A stretch of 64,000 nucleotides of DNA from Flavimaribacter sediminis (lineage in GTDB: Bacteria; Pseudomonadota; Alphaproteobacteria; Rhizobiales; Rhizobiaceae), in assembly GCF_019492055.1 (NCBI RefSeq), contig NZ_JAICBX010000002.1, positions 1,488,001 to 1,552,000 of the forward strand, given 5' to 3'. Below the pieces are notes generated by a model. It saw only the letters and a list, made by a program, of their open reading frames with translations. It did no database searches and was not told the origin of the DNA. Positions 46,502-57,364 of this stretch are shown piece after piece. A program made the translations under genes and the position numbers. Position 1 is the stretch's first letter. Every line of letters starts with the position of its first letter.

Positions 46502-47638
46502 ATGTATCTGAGATCGATGCGCGCCGAACATTATCGGTCGTTGCGCGCGATCCGCATGGATCTCGGACCGGTCAACCTGTTTGTCGGAGCGAACGGCGCC
46601 GGCAAGTCCAATCTTTATCGCGCCCTGCAACTGATCAAGGCCGCGGCAGACGGACAGCTCGCACACGAGATCGCCGCAGAGGGCGGCATCTATTCGGCCT
46701 ACTGGAGCGGCGACACGCCGAAGCACAAGAAGGCGCGGATCAGGCTTTCGGCCGAAATCGTCGATGAGGAACGCGGCGTTGTCTACATCTACGAGGTCGA
46801 ATGCGGTTTTCGTCCTACCGAGGCTGCGGCGGGCTTCACCCACGAGGCGCAGGTCAAGGCAGAGCAACTGAGCATCGACACGGGGCGCCGGCCGCATGTG
46901 ATGATGCGCCGCGAGGGCGCCCACATCTCGGCGCGCAATGCGGACGGCCGCATGGAAGACTATCCGGACGCCCCGCTGGTCTCGGAAACGGCGCTGTTCC
47001 TGCTCGGCGACGCCGGCCACTACCCGGAAATCAGCACGCTGCGTCACATGCTCGGACAGTGGCGCTTCTATCACGGCTTCAGGACCGACGCCGGGTCGCC
47101 GCTTCGCCAGCCATGCCGGCCGGTGACCGCGCCGATGCTTGACGAGGGCGGCGCCAATCTCGCAGCTGTGTTCGCAACGCTCGCCCACACAAGACAGGAC
47201 ACGATCGATCTCGACCGCGCCGTCTACGACGCGTTCGGCGGCGCGGCCCTGTCCATGCCCGAACCGGACGAGACGGCGGAGTTCGGACTTGTCGTTCCGG
47301 ATTTCCCGCACAGGATCTTCCAGCCGCGTGAGCTGTCGGACGGCCAGATCCGTTTTCTTGCGCTGGCGGCGGCGCTGCTGTCCTACCGGCGACCCAGATT
47401 CATCGCGCTGAACGAACCGGAGGCGAGCCTTCATCCCGACATGCTGCCGGCGCTCGCCGCCATGATCGGGCGCGCCTCGGCAGACAGCCAGATCTGGGTG
47501 GTGACCCATTCGACCGTTCTCGCCGAGGCCATCACCGAGCGCTGCGGCGCGCGTGCGCGAACCGTCGTCCGCCGTGACGGCGCCACGGAAATCGAAGGCC
47601 TGTCGATTACCGGCGAAATGCGCGCCGAGGAAGATTAG
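46502..47638 (+). CDS. AAA family ATPase (RecF/ABC-ATPase type)
   Basis: A 378-residue ATPase. Walker A is GANGAGKS (29-36) right after an N-terminal MRAEHYRSLRAIRMDLGPVN strand set, the ABC-like signature is in LSDGQIRFLALAAALL, Walker B in FIALNEPEASLHPDM with the D-loop, and VVTHSTVLAEAI supplies the switch histidine. Between 60 and 260 lies an insertion domain without recognised motifs. Such stand-alone SMC/RecF-like ATPases occur as predicted ATPases in many genomes. It starts 18 bases after the acyltransferase stop and may be co-transcribed. No nuclease partner is adjacent. Confidence 0.8.
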   Translation: MYLRSMRAEHYRSLRAIRMDLGPVNLFVGANGAGKSNLYRALQLIKAAADGQLAHEIAAEGGIYSAYWSGDTPKHKKARIRLSAEIVDEERGVVYIYEVECGFRPTEAAAGFTHEAQVKAEQLSIDTGRRPHVMMRREGAHISARNADGRMEDYPDAPLVSETALFLLGDAGHYPEISTLRHMLGQWRFYHGFRTDAGSPLRQPCRPVTAPMLDEGGANLAAVFATLAHTRQDTIDLDRAVYDAFGGAALSMPEPDETAEFGLVVPDFPHRIFQPRELSDGQIRFLALAAALLSYRRPRFIALNEPEASLHPDMLPALAAMIGRASADSQIWVVTHSTVLAEAITERCGARARTVVRRDGATEIEGLSITGEMRAEED

Positions 47639-47784
47639 GCGACGGGTCTTCGCGGTTCATCGCCGCGCACAGAACATAAAGTAAACATTCTTGCTGCGTT
47701 TCACGGCGTTTTATGCTACCATGCACGGCGCAGGCGATCGCGTGAAAAGGCGGCGGGACTTTCGGATCTGGAGCAAAAAACGGG

Positions 47785-47938
47785 ATTCCCGAAACAAAGC
47801 CAGATGACCTGAAGAACGGGAAAGTCCAAATTCCCGAAACAAAGCCAGTTTGCATAAAGAGCCGAAAACCGGATTCCCGAAACGAAGCCAGATCGCTTGA
47901 AAAGGCGAAAAAGGCGAATTCCCGAAACAAAGCCAGAT
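47785..47938. repeat. Tandem array of four 43-45 base units
   Basis: Copies begin at 47785, 47830, 47873 and 47918. Each starts with ATTCCCGAAAC followed by (A/G)AAGCCAG(A/T)T; three of the four are identical or differ by one base. The 22-24 base segments between are related to each other (AAA/GAA-rich, ending in a GG-rich stretch) rather than unique. In unit 1 TTCCCG can pair with a CGGGAA further along. Confidence 0.75.
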
Positions 47939-48035
47939 TTGGCGCTATTCTGAAGGACAAAATTTCTGTAAGAAATAACGCAATAAAAACAATAATTTAA
48001 TGGTTTCTGCCGCGAAAGCGCCTCGATGAGAGGTC

Positions 48036-48066
48036 GGGATTCGCGAATGTCTGCGTCGCGAATCCC
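48036..48066. terminator. Hairpin after the transaldolase gene
   Basis: Perfect 11-base arms, GGGATTCGCGA and TCGCGAATCCC, separated by nine bases. It lies 19 bases after the transaldolase stop (minus strand) and could end that transcript, though there is no T-run. Confidence 0.55.
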
Positions 48067-48084
48067 TGTTCCAATGGGGTCAGA

Positions 48085-48738
48085 TCAGCCGATGTTCTGG
48101 CCGGTCTTGGCCCAGTCCGCCAGAAATGCGTCGAGGCCCTTGTCGGTGAGCGGATGCTTGACCAGCGCCTTCAGGATCGCCGGCGGCACGGTCGCGACGT
48201 CGGAGCCGATCAGCGCGGCGTCTTTCACGTGATTGACGGTGCGGATCGAGGCGGCGAGGATTTCCGTGTCGAAGTCGTAATTGTCGTAGATCGTGCGGAT
48301 CTCCGAAATCAGCTCCATGCCGTCGATGCCCATGTCGTCGAGCCGTCCGAGGAAAGGCGAGATGAAGGTCGCGCCGGCCTTGGCGGCGAGTAGCGCCTGG
48401 TTGGCGGAAAAGCACAGCGTGACGTTGGTCTTGTGACCGTCCGAGGTCAGCGCCTTGCAGGCCTTCAGCCCGTCCATGGTCAGCGGCAGCTTGATGCAGA
48501 TATTGTCGGCGATCTTGGCGAGAAACGCCGCCTGGGTCAGCATTTCCTTGTATTCCGTCGCCGTGACTTCCGCCGAGACCGGTCCGTCCACGATATCGCA
48601 GATTTCCTTGGTCACCTCGACGATGTCTCGGCCCGATTTCATGATCAGCGACGGATTGGTGGTCACGCCGTCCAGGAGCCCGGTGTCGTTCAGTTCGCGG
48701 ATCTCGCTGACATCGGCTGTATCGACAAAAAATTTCAT
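48085..48738 (-). CDS. tal: Transaldolase, small (fructose-6-phosphate aldolase-like) type
   Basis: A 217-residue protein of the short transaldolase/FSA class. It has [29 protein letters not shown] (about 25-33), the Schiff-base lysine in NICIKLPLT (K83), and [20 protein letters not shown], then [10 protein letters not shown]. In alphaproteobacteria this type provides the transaldolase step of the pentose phosphate pathway (sedoheptulose 7-phosphate plus glyceraldehyde 3-phosphate). The start at 48738 is chosen over 48756 by the GAGGAAAAC site. Confidence 0.92.
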   Translation of the reverse strand: MKFFVDTADVSEIRELNDTGLLDGVTTNPSLIMKSGRDIVEVTKEICDIVDGPVSAEVTATEYKEMLTQAAFLAKIADNICIKLPLTMDGLKACKALTSDGHKTNVTLCFSANQALLAAKAGATFISPFLGRLDDMGIDGMELISEIRTIYDNYDFDTEILAASIRTVNHVKDAALIGSDVATVPPAILKALVKHPLTDKGLDAFLADWAKTGQNIG

Positions 48739-48818
48739 GTTTTCCTCGCCTGACAAAGCGGTTTGGTTTTTTTGATGGCTTCCCTTTAACGCAATCGCGG
48801 GGCAAGGTCACCAGCACA

Positions 48819-51020
48819 ATGAAAGATTCGCGGCAATTGCAGATCGGCCTGCCGGCAACCGAAACCGTGCCGGTCATGGTGCCGGTTCCGACCCCTCGTC
48901 CCTACAGCTACGCCGTGCCGGAAGGCATGCAGGCGCGGCCGGGCGACGTGGTGCAGGTGCCGCTCGGGCCGCGCCAGGTCGCCGGCGTTGTATGGCATGG
49001 CGAGACGGACGGCGTGGCCTCCGCGAAGCTGAGGCCGATCACCCACGTGTTCGACTGTCCGGCGATATCAGAAGAGATGCGCCGCTTCATCGACTGGGTC
49101 GCCGCCTACACGCTGTCACCGCCGGGTCTGGTCGCGCGCATGGCGCTGCGGGCGCCGGCGGCCCTCGAGCCGGAGCTGCCGGAAAAGGGGCTGCGTTTGA
49201 CTGAGAGCCGACCGGAGCGAATGACGGCGGCGCGCGAACGGGTGATCGAAATGGCTGGCGACGGTTTTTCCTGGACCAAATCCGGGCTCGCCCACGCCGC
49301 CGGCGTCAGCGCCAGCGTCGTCGAGGGCCTTGTGAAGCAGGACGTGCTGGAAACCGTTCTCATTCCGCCCCGGCCGGCCGTCGCCGAGCCGGATGTCGGT
49401 TACGCCGAGCCGGAACTCAGCCCCGCGCAGCGTTCCGCCGTCGAGGAGCTTGTCGAATTCGCCGCAGCAAGTCAGCCGAAACCCACCCTCATCGACGGCG
49501 TCACCGGCTCCGGCAAGACGGAGGTCTATTTCGAGGCGGTGGCCGATCGCCTCGCGGCCGGCCGTCAGGTCCTCATCCTCCTGCCGGAAATCGCCCTGAC
49601 CGCCACTTTCCTCGAACGTTTCGAGTCGCGATTCGGCAGTCGCCCGGCCGAGTGGCATTCCGACGTGACCCCCCGCATGCGTGAAAAGGTCTGGAGACAG
49701 GTCGCAAGCGGCGAGATCCGGGCGGTGGCCGGCGCTCGTTCCGCGCTGTTTCTGCCCTTCCGCGAACTCGGACTGATCGTCGTCGACGAGGAGCACGACA
49801 CCGCCTACAAGCAGGAGGACCGCGTTCACTACAATGCGCGCGACATGGCGGTGGTGCGCGGGCATCTCGGCCGCTTTCCCGTGGTGCTCGCCTCGGCGAC
49901 CCCGTCGATCGAGAGCCGGGTCAATGCGGATACGGGCAAATATCATCACATCCGCCTGCCGGAACGCTTCGGCGGCGCGGCCCTGCCGGATATCGATTGC
50001 ATCGACATGCGTCGCCACCCGCCGGACCGCGGCGGTTTCCTCTCGCCCGTGCTCATCGGTGAAATCCGGCAGACGCTCGAACGGGAAGAACAGTCGCTGC
50101 TCTTTCTCAATCGCCGCGGCTACGCGCCGCTGACGCTTTGCCGGGTTTGCGGTCATCGTTTCGAATGCCCAAACTGCTCGGCCTGGCTCGTCGAGCACCG
50201 GTTTCGCGGTCAGCTGCAATGTCATCATTGCGGCCATCACGAACCGGCGCCCGAGGCCTGTCCGGAATGCGGCGCGCTCGACCATCTGGTGGCTTGCGGT
50301 CCCGGCGTCGAGCGGATTGCGGAAGAAGTCGACCGGCATTTTCCGGACGCCCGCACCATCGTGCTGTCCTCCGACATGCTGGGCGGCGTCAAGCGGCTGC
50401 GCCTTGAACTTGAGGCGATCGCCAATGGCGAGGCGGATATCGTCATCGGCACCCAACTCGTCGCCAAGGGTCACAACTTTCCGCTCATGACGCTGGTCGG
50501 GATCGTCGACGCGGATCTGGGTCTCGGCAACGGAGACCCGCGCGCCGCCGAGCGGACCTTCCAGCTTCTTTCGCAGGTCACGGGGCGCGCCGGCCGCAGC
50601 GGACGCGCGAGCCGCGCCTTCCTGCAGACCTATCAGCCGCAGCACCCCGTGATCGCCGCCATCATTTCCGGTGATCCCGAAACCTTCTACGAGCGCGAGA
50701 TCGCCGAGCGCGAGAGAGCGGGCCTGCCGCCATTCGGCCGGCTTGCCGCGCTCATCGTCTCGGCCGCGCATCGAAGCGAGGCGGAAAACCATGCGCGGGA
50801 CCTGCGCCGCGCCGCGCCCGGCCTCGCCGACATTCGCGTGCTCGGTCCGGCCGAAGCGCCGCTTGCGCTGGTGCGCGGGCGGTACCGCTACCGGCTGCTT
50901 GTCCACGGGCGCAAGCAATCGGATATTCAATCCTATGTCGCCCGGATGATCGAAACCGGACCAAAGCCGCGCGGCTCGGTCCGGGTGCAGATCGATATCG
51001 ATCCACAGAGTTTTCTATAG
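48819..51020 (+). CDS. priA: Primosomal replication protein N' (PriA helicase)
   Basis: A 733-residue helicase that reloads replisomes at stalled forks. The N-terminal 3'-DNA-binding domain (about 15-110) precedes the helicase core with Walker A GVTGSGKTEVYFE, LPEIALTATFLERFESRFG, the DEEH box in IVVDEEHDTAYKQEDRVHYN, and the zinc-binding cysteines (CRVCGHRFECPNCS, then CHHC and CPEC), then VIGTQLVAKGHNFP and GRAGRSGRASRAFLQT. The transaldolase gene diverges from it. All core motifs are intact. Confidence 0.95.
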   Translation: MKDSRQLQIGLPATETVPVMVPVPTPRPYSYAVPEGMQARPGDVVQVPLGPRQVAGVVWHGETDGVASAKLRPITHVFDCPAISEEMRRFIDWVAAYTLSPPGLVARMALRAPAALEPELPEKGLRLTESRPERMTAARERVIEMAGDGFSWTKSGLAHAAGVSASVVEGLVKQDVLETVLIPPRPAVAEPDVGYAEPELSPAQRSAVEELVEFAAASQPKPTLIDGVTGSGKTEVYFEAVADRLAAGRQVLILLPEIALTATFLERFESRFGSRPAEWHSDVTPRMREKVWRQVASGEIRAVAGARSALFLPFRELGLIVVDEEHDTAYKQEDRVHYNARDMAVVRGHLGRFPVVLASATPSIESRVNADTGKYHHIRLPERFGGAALPDIDCIDMRRHPPDRGGFLSPVLIGEIRQTLEREEQSLLFLNRRGYAPLTLCRVCGHRFECPNCSAWLVEHRFRGQLQCHHCGHHEPAPEACPECGALDHLVACGPGVERIAEEVDRHFPDARTIVLSSDMLGGVKRLRLELEAIANGEADIVIGTQLVAKGHNFPLMTLVGIVDADLGLGNGDPRAAERTFQLLSQVTGRAGRSGRASRAFLQTYQPQHPVIAAIISGDPETFYEREIAERERAGLPPFGRLAALIVSAAHRSEAENHARDLRRAAPGLADIRVLGPAEAPLALVRGRYRYRLLVHGRKQSDIQSYVARMIETGPKPRGSVRVQIDIDPQSFL

Positions 51021-51054
51021 AGCGCAACGCGATTCCCGCAAATGGAAGGTCACC

Positions 51055-51435
51055 ATGTTTGAATTTCCCTATCCGACATCGTCAGGCGAGTGGCTGGCTT
51101 TCGCAAGCGCTGCGGCGACGGCGCTGTTGGGGCTTATGCTGTTCGTTCTGCCGCGGCTGACCCTGCGCGCCATGGGGATCGGAACCGTCGCCGGCCGGGA
51201 CGACGCGGTCGCCGAGATCCGGTCTGTCATGGCCGGTTTTCTGTTCGCCGCCGGTCTGGGCTCGATCATGTTCGCGCAGCCCTTCGTCTATCTGGTGCTC
51301 GGCGCGTGCTGGGCGGTCACGGTGCTCGGACGCGTCGTCACGGCTGTCGTCGACAGGGCCATGTCGCGGATCCAGGTGTTGCAGACTGTGATCGAGGCGC
51401 TACTGGCGGCAGGGCCGCTGGCCTATGTATTCTAG
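51055..51435 (+). CDS. DUF4345-like membrane protein
   Basis: A 126-residue protein with four predicted membrane helices. It resembles the DUF4345 family: VMAGFLFAAGLGSIMFAQPF in helix 2 and ALGACWAVTVLGRVV-like in helix 3. Function unknown. It is 34 bases after priA and may be co-transcribed with it, but the connection looks accidental. GGAAGGTCACC upstream supports the ATG at 51055. Confidence 0.7.
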   Translation: MFEFPYPTSSGEWLAFASAAATALLGLMLFVLPRLTLRAMGIGTVAGRDDAVAEIRSVMAGFLFAAGLGSIMFAQPFVYLVLGACWAVTVLGRVVTAVVDRAMSRIQVLQTVIEALLAAGPLAYVF

Positions 51436-51604
51436 CTCGTTTGAGCCTGTGCGATTCTGCATGGCTGCCGTGCCGAATACGGAGCGAAGGCCTGTTGAAT
51501 TTCCGATTTCCGATCAGCATATCAATGAGGTATTCAGACAGCCACTGCCAAGCCTGTCGACCTGACACGACTGCCTGATGAACTCGAACAAGAGGAATTC
51601 AGTC

Positions 51605-51841
51605 ATGAGAAACTCAATCATTCTTTCAGCAATCGCCGGCTGCACATTGATCGCAGCTACCGTAGTTCCACTGGCAAGCGCCGATGCCGCGCCTCCCCCA
51701 CCGCCTCCGCCGCATCACGCCGTGGTCGTGGTTGCCCCGCATCAGCCGGCTCCTCCTCCTCCGCCTCCCGGTCATCCGGCTGTCGTAGTGGTCAAGGCTC
51801 CGCATAATCCGCCGCCACCGCCTCCGCATCCGGTCTACTGA
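51605..51841 (+). CDS. Small secreted proline/histidine-rich protein
   Basis: A 78-residue low-complexity protein. A signal peptide (MRNSIILSAIAGCTLIAATV, cut near SADA) precedes repeated blocks of P5-7, then HHAVVVVAPH, P, then GHPAVVVVKAPHN and P. Proline-rich repeats separated by V4 stretches suggest a periplasmic spacer or metal-binding chaperone-like protein, but no family was identified. AGAGGAA upstream of ATG 51605 is preferred over the frame from 51578. Function unknown. Confidence 0.6.
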   Translation: MRNSIILSAIAGCTLIAATVVPLASADAAPPPPPPPHHAVVVVAPHQPAPPPPPPGHPAVVVVKAPHNPPPPPPHPVY

Positions 51842-52161
51842 CCGCTCAACGCCAAAAGCGGATAGTATGAAACAATGGCTGTCGCATCCGCGGCGGCCAT
51901 TTTCCCTGAAAGGCCCTGAACCGCCGCATTTGCGGCGTTTGCGGTTTTGCCAGCGCTGAGCGACGCTTTTGTCCACGCTCATCCAAAAGCATGTGTCAAA
52001 GCGTGTTGCGACTCCCACATAGCTATGCTAGACGAGGCTCGAATTTCCGGCGGGGCATTGTGGAAACTCAATTCGCGCCGGAAAAAATCGAAACAAATTC
52101 AAAGATTTGCAGAATCTCAGGATTCTGATTCCATATCTTCGAATTCAGTTCAGAGATAATT
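51842..52161. other. Intergenic region upstream of the atp operon
   Basis: About 320 bases. A terminator-like hairpin lies at 51921-51948. After it the stretch from about 52000 to 52160 is AT-rich and presumably contains the atpHAGDC promoter (for example around 52001-52040), but no -35/-10 pair is convincing. No small ORF is supported. Confidence 0.4.
51921..51948 (+). terminator. Terminator after the proline-rich protein gene
   Basis: CGCCGCA and TGCGGCG arms with a TT loop, then TTTGCGGTTTT. It separates the small secreted-protein gene from the atp operon. Confidence 0.6.
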
Positions 52162-52728
52162 GTGCCCGTGGCAGACACAACTTCGCTCATATCCGGTGTT
52201 GCGCAACGCTATGCATCATCGCTTTTCGAGCTGGCATTGGAAGGCAAATCCGAACAAGCCGTTGGTGACGAACTGACCCGTCTCGAGACCATGATCACCG
52301 AGAGCGAGGACTTTCGCCGGCTGATCGAAAGCCCGGTCTTTTCCGCCGATGAGCAGTTCAAGGCCATTTCGGCCATCGCCGACAAGGCGGAATTCCAGGG
52401 ACTGGTCGGAAACTTCCTGCGCGTCGTTGCGCGCAATCGCCGGCTATTCGCCATTCCAGGCATTATCCGGGCCTACCGCGCCATCGCCGCAAAGCATCGC
52501 GGCGAGGTTTCGGCTGAGGTCGTCTCCGCCCGCAAACTGACGGCGGCCCAGGAAAAAGAACTCGCGGAAGCGCTGAAAAGCGTGACCGGACAGGACGTGG
52601 CAGCCAATGTCACCGTCGACCCGTCGATCCTCGGCGGTCTGATCGTCAAGATCGGGTCGCGTCAGATTGACACATCCATTCGTACAAAACTCTCCACCCT
52701 TAAGCTTGCACTGAAAGAGGTCGGCTGA
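52162..52728 (+). CDS. atpH: F1 ATP synthase subunit delta
   Basis: A 188-residue delta subunit (OSCP homologue) of the peripheral stalk. Conserved stretches are [20 protein letters not shown] near the start, [20 protein letters not shown] in the middle and [18 protein letters not shown] at the end. The start is a GTG (52162), matching the MPVADT beginning of rhizobial AtpH. Its stop shares a base with the atpA start (TGATG). First gene of an F1-only operon; Fo genes are not here, the usual split in this group. Confidence 0.95.
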   Translation: MPVADTTSLISGVAQRYASSLFELALEGKSEQAVGDELTRLETMITESEDFRRLIESPVFSADEQFKAISAIADKAEFQGLVGNFLRVVARNRRLFAIPGIIRAYRAIAAKHRGEVSAEVVSARKLTAAQEKELAEALKSVTGQDVAANVTVDPSILGGLIVKIGSRQIDTSIRTKLSTLKLALKEVG

Positions 52729-54257
52729 TGGACATCCGCGCCGCGGAAATCTCCGCAATTCTAAAAGATCAAATCAAAAACTTTGGCCAGGAAGCGGAAG
52801 TTTCCGAAGTCGGACAGGTTCTGTCCGTCGGTGACGGCATCGCCCGCGTCTACGGTCTGGACAATGTCCAGGCCGGTGAGATGGTGGAATTCCCCGGTGG
52901 AATTCGCGGCATGGCGCTGAACCTCGAAGTCGACAATGTCGGCGTCGTGATCTTCGGTTCCGACCGCGACATCAAGGAAGGCGACACCGTCAAGCGGACC
53001 GGCGCCATCGTTGACGTTCCCGTCGGCAAGGAACTGCTCGGCCGCGTGGTCGACGCTCTCGGCAACCCGATCGACGGCAAGGGCCCGATCAAGGCGACCC
53101 AGCGTTCGCGCGTTGACGTCAAGGCCCCCGGCATCATTCCGCGCCGTTCGGTGCATGAGCCGATGTCGACCGGCCTGAAAGCTATCGACGCGCTGATCCC
53201 GATCGGTCGCGGCCAGCGCGAGCTCGTCATCGGCGACCGCCAGACCGGCAAGACCGCCATCATCCTGGACACCTTCCTCAACCAGAAGCCGATCCACGAC
53301 AACGGCCCGGAAGAAGACAAGCTCTACTGCGTCTACGTCGCTGTCGGCCAGAAGCGCTCCACCGTCGCCCAGTTTGTAAAGGTTCTCGAGGAGCGCGGCG
53401 CGCTTGAATATTCGATCGTCGTCGCCGCAACCGCTTCCGATCCGGCTCCGATGCAGTTCCTGGCGCCGTTCGCCGGCTGCGCGATCGGCGAATATTTCCG
53501 CGACAACGGCATGCACGCCCTTATCGGCTACGACGACCTGTCCAAGCAGGCTGTCGCCTATCGCCAGATGTCCCTGCTGCTTCGCCGTCCGCCGGGCCGT
53601 GAAGCCTATCCGGGCGACGTCTTCTATCTCCATTCGCGCCTGCTCGAGCGCGCCGCGAAGCTCAACGCCGACAATGGCTCCGGTTCGCTGACTGCCCTGC
53701 CGGTCATCGAAACCCAGGGCAACGACGTGTCGGCCTTTATTCCAACCAACGTGATCTCTATCACCGACGGTCAGATCTTCCTGGAAACGGACCTGTTCTA
53801 CCAAGGCATCCGTCCGGCGGTGAACGTCGGTCTGTCCGTGTCCCGCGTGGGTTCGTCCGCCCAGATCAAGGCGATGAAACAGGTCGCCGGGTCGATCAAG
53901 GGTGAACTGGCGCAGTACCGCGAAATGGCGGCGTTCGCCCAGTTCGGCTCCGACCTCGACGCCGCGACCCAGCGTCTGCTCAATCGCGGCGCGCGTCTGA
54001 CCGAGCTTTTGAAGCAGCCGCAGTTCTCGCCGCTCAAGACGGAAGAGCAGGTCGCTGTCATCTTCGCCGGCGTCAACGGCTATCTCGACAAGCTTCCGAT
54101 CAACCAGGTCAACAGCTTCGAGCAGGGTCTTCTGTCCCACATGCGCGGCGACGGCAAGGACGTGCTTGACGCGATCCGCACCGAAAAGGCGCTGACCGAC
54201 GAAATCACCGATAAGCTGAAAGCAGCGATCGACGATTTCGCGAAATCCTTCGCCTGA
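52728..54257 (+). CDS. atpA: F1 ATP synthase subunit alpha
   Basis: A 509-residue alpha subunit with non-catalytic nucleotide sites. It starts [20 protein letters not shown], has the P-loop [10 protein letters not shown] (about 169-178), [40 protein letters not shown] and the ATPase alpha/beta signature [14 protein letters not shown]. The C-terminus is full length. Coupled to atpH by TGATG and followed by atpG after 42 bases. Confidence 0.98.
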   Translation: MDIRAAEISAILKDQIKNFGQEAEVSEVGQVLSVGDGIARVYGLDNVQAGEMVEFPGGIRGMALNLEVDNVGVVIFGSDRDIKEGDTVKRTGAIVDVPVGKELLGRVVDALGNPIDGKGPIKATQRSRVDVKAPGIIPRRSVHEPMSTGLKAIDALIPIGRGQRELVIGDRQTGKTAIILDTFLNQKPIHDNGPEEDKLYCVYVAVGQKRSTVAQFVKVLEERGALEYSIVVAATASDPAPMQFLAPFAGCAIGEYFRDNGMHALIGYDDLSKQAVAYRQMSLLLRRPPGREAYPGDVFYLHSRLLERAAKLNADNGSGSLTALPVIETQGNDVSAFIPTNVISITDGQIFLETDLFYQGIRPAVNVGLSVSRVGSSAQIKAMKQVAGSIKGELAQYREMAAFAQFGSDLDAATQRLLNRGARLTELLKQPQFSPLKTEEQVAVIFAGVNGYLDKLPINQVNSFEQGLLSHMRGDGKDVLDAIRTEKALTDEITDKLKAAIDDFAKSFA

Positions 54258-54299
54258 GCGAAAGCCGACGGCTGAACAACGAGAACGGACGGATAACGG

Positions 54300-55184
54300 A
54301 TGCCTTCACTCAAGGATCTGAGAAACCGGATAGCCTCGGTCAAGGCGACGCAGAAGATCACCAAGGCGATGCAGATGGTCGCCGCGGCGAAATTGCGTCG
54401 CGCCCAGGAGGCGGCCGAAGCCGCGCGTCCCTATTCCCAGCGCATGGGCGCTGTGCTCGCCAATATCGCGAATGCGGTGTCGGACGGGGATGATACGCCG
54501 CGGCTGATGACGGGAACCGGAAGCGACCAGACGCATCTCCTGGTGGTCTGCACGGCCGAACGCGGACTGTGCGGCGGCTTTAACTCGCAGATCGCGAGAT
54601 TGGCGCGCGAGCACGCCCGCTCCCTGATCGCCGACGGCAAGGAGGTCAAGATCCTCTGTGTCGGCAAGAAGGGCTACGACATTCTGCGCCGCGATCTTGG
54701 GTCGCACATCATCGACCGCGTCGATCTTCGCGAAGTCAAGAATATCGGCTTCGTCAACGCAGACGAGATCGCCCGCAAGGTGATCGGGCTGTTCGACGAA
54801 GGCGCTTTCGATGTCTGCACGCTGTTTTATTCCGAGTTCAAGTCGGTCATCAGCCAAATACCGACCGCCCAGCAGCTCATTCCGGCGAGCCCCGTCGGCG
54901 AGAGCGACGCGGTGGATCAGGACGCCTCGGCTGTATACGACTACGAACCGGACGCCGGATCGATCCTCAGCGATCTGATACCGCGCAACATCGCCGTGCA
55001 GATTTTCCGCGCATTGCTGGAAAACAATGCGTCCGAGCAGGGCGCCCGCATGTCCGCCATGGACAATGCGACCCGCAACGCCGGTGAGATGATCGACAAG
55101 CTGACGCTGAGCTACAACCGCCAGCGCCAGGCGCAGATCACCAAGGAACTGATTGAAATCATTTCGGGCGCCGAAGCGCTCTGA
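54300..55184 (+). CDS. atpG: F1 ATP synthase subunit gamma
   Basis: A 294-residue gamma shaft. The conserved N-terminal helix [20 protein letters not shown] plus [20 protein letters not shown] and the C-terminal helix including [20 protein letters not shown] and [20 protein letters not shown] are intact; these two form the coiled shaft that rotates inside alpha3beta3. The central Rossmann-like domain carries [14 protein letters not shown]. It precedes atpD by 25 bases. Confidence 0.97.
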   Translation: MPSLKDLRNRIASVKATQKITKAMQMVAAAKLRRAQEAAEAARPYSQRMGAVLANIANAVSDGDDTPRLMTGTGSDQTHLLVVCTAERGLCGGFNSQIARLAREHARSLIADGKEVKILCVGKKGYDILRRDLGSHIIDRVDLREVKNIGFVNADEIARKVIGLFDEGAFDVCTLFYSEFKSVISQIPTAQQLIPASPVGESDAVDQDASAVYDYEPDAGSILSDLIPRNIAVQIFRALLENNASEQGARMSAMDNATRNAGEMIDKLTLSYNRQRQAQITKELIEIISGAEAL

Positions 55185-55197
55185 GACTCTTGAATGA

Positions 55198-56664
<1,467 letters not shown>

Positions 56665-56728
56665 TTTGATGCGGCGGCGGGGTCCGGAAAGGACCCGGTC
56701 GCCACGACCGAACGGGAAATGACGTCCG

Positions 56729-57127
56729 ATGGCTGACAGTTTCAATTTCGAGCTCGTATCTCCGGAGCAGTTGCTGCTTTCGGAAGCCGTTTCGCAGGTG
56801 ATCATACCGGGCTCAGACGGTGAGATGACCGTCATGGCTCATCATGCGCCGACGATGACGACGATCAAGCCGGGCATCGTTTCGGTGACGACCGATTCCG
56901 GAGAAAACCAGCGCTACGTCGTCTTCGGCGGTTTCGCAGATATCCTGCCCGATGGTTGTACGTTGCTTGCCGAATCCGCCGTTCGCGTGGAAGATATCGA
57001 CCATGAAGCGCTGAAACAGCGCATTCAGGATACGCGCGAAGACTTGGCGGACGCCAAGACCGATGCGGACAAAACGCGCATCGCCGAGCACCTTAATCAT
57101 CTTGAAACGCTGCAGAACGCCGTCTAG
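56729..57127 (+). CDS. atpC: F1 ATP synthase subunit epsilon
   Basis: A 132-residue epsilon subunit of the rotor. The beta-sandwich domain begins FNFELVSPEQLLLSEAVSQV, followed by PGSDGEMTVMAHHAPTMTTI and FGGFADILPDGCTLLAESAV; the C-terminal helices are in the last 45 residues. Last gene of the atpHAGDC operon; the following terminator ends the transcript. Confidence 0.96.
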   Translation: MADSFNFELVSPEQLLLSEAVSQVIIPGSDGEMTVMAHHAPTMTTIKPGIVSVTTDSGENQRYVVFGGFADILPDGCTLLAESAVRVEDIDHEALKQRIQDTREDLADAKTDADKTRIAEHLNHLETLQNAV

Positions 57128-57154
57128 GCCGATGCAAGACATGCTGACTATCAA

Positions 57155-57177
57155 GGCGGGCTCATGGCCCGCTTTTT
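57155..57177 (+). terminator. Rho-independent terminator after atpC
   Basis: GCGGGC and GCCCGC arms around TCATG, followed by a T6 run. Confidence 0.88.
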
Positions 57178-57202
57178 TATTTGTGTCTCGTAGCGTCCGA
57201 CC

Positions 57203-57364
57203 ATGAACCAGCAGCAGGCGAAACCCCGCAGCTTTTGGCCGACGCTGCTGGTCGGCTTTCTGTTTTATCTGCCGGCTGGCCTGTTGTGGATCGGAAGACC
57301 AGTCGCCGGCGTCATTGCCTCGGTTATCCAGTGCCTGGTCTACTTCGCAATCTTCCGGTGCATT
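57203..57364 (+). pseudogene. Possible fragment of a small membrane-protein gene
   Basis: A frame starting at 57203 encodes about 54 residues that look like a membrane protein N-terminus (PRSFWPTLLVGFLFYLPAGL then GRPVAGVIASVIQCLVYFAI), before it runs antisense into rppH for the rest of its length. The continuation is only a shadow of rppH. There is no clear ribosome-binding site. It may be a decayed remnant; confidence is low. Confidence 0.3.

Larger units (their letters stand above)
47639..48084. other. Intergenic region between AAA ATPase and transaldolase
   Basis: About 450 bases. It holds the four-unit repeat array (47785-47938) and a hairpin near the transaldolase end (48036-48066). 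A minus-strand frame at 47607-47960 runs through the repeats but changes register with them and has no ribosome-binding site or family match, so it is not called. Confidence 0.5.

Noticed and set aside
47785-47938. CRISPR array
   Set aside because: The segments between the repeats are related to one another, the repeats are not palindromic in CRISPR fashion, and no cas genes are near.
47607-47960. 117-codon minus-strand frame reading through the tandem repeats
   Set aside because: Repeats of 43 and 45 bases change its register between units, and it has no ribosome-binding site or family match.
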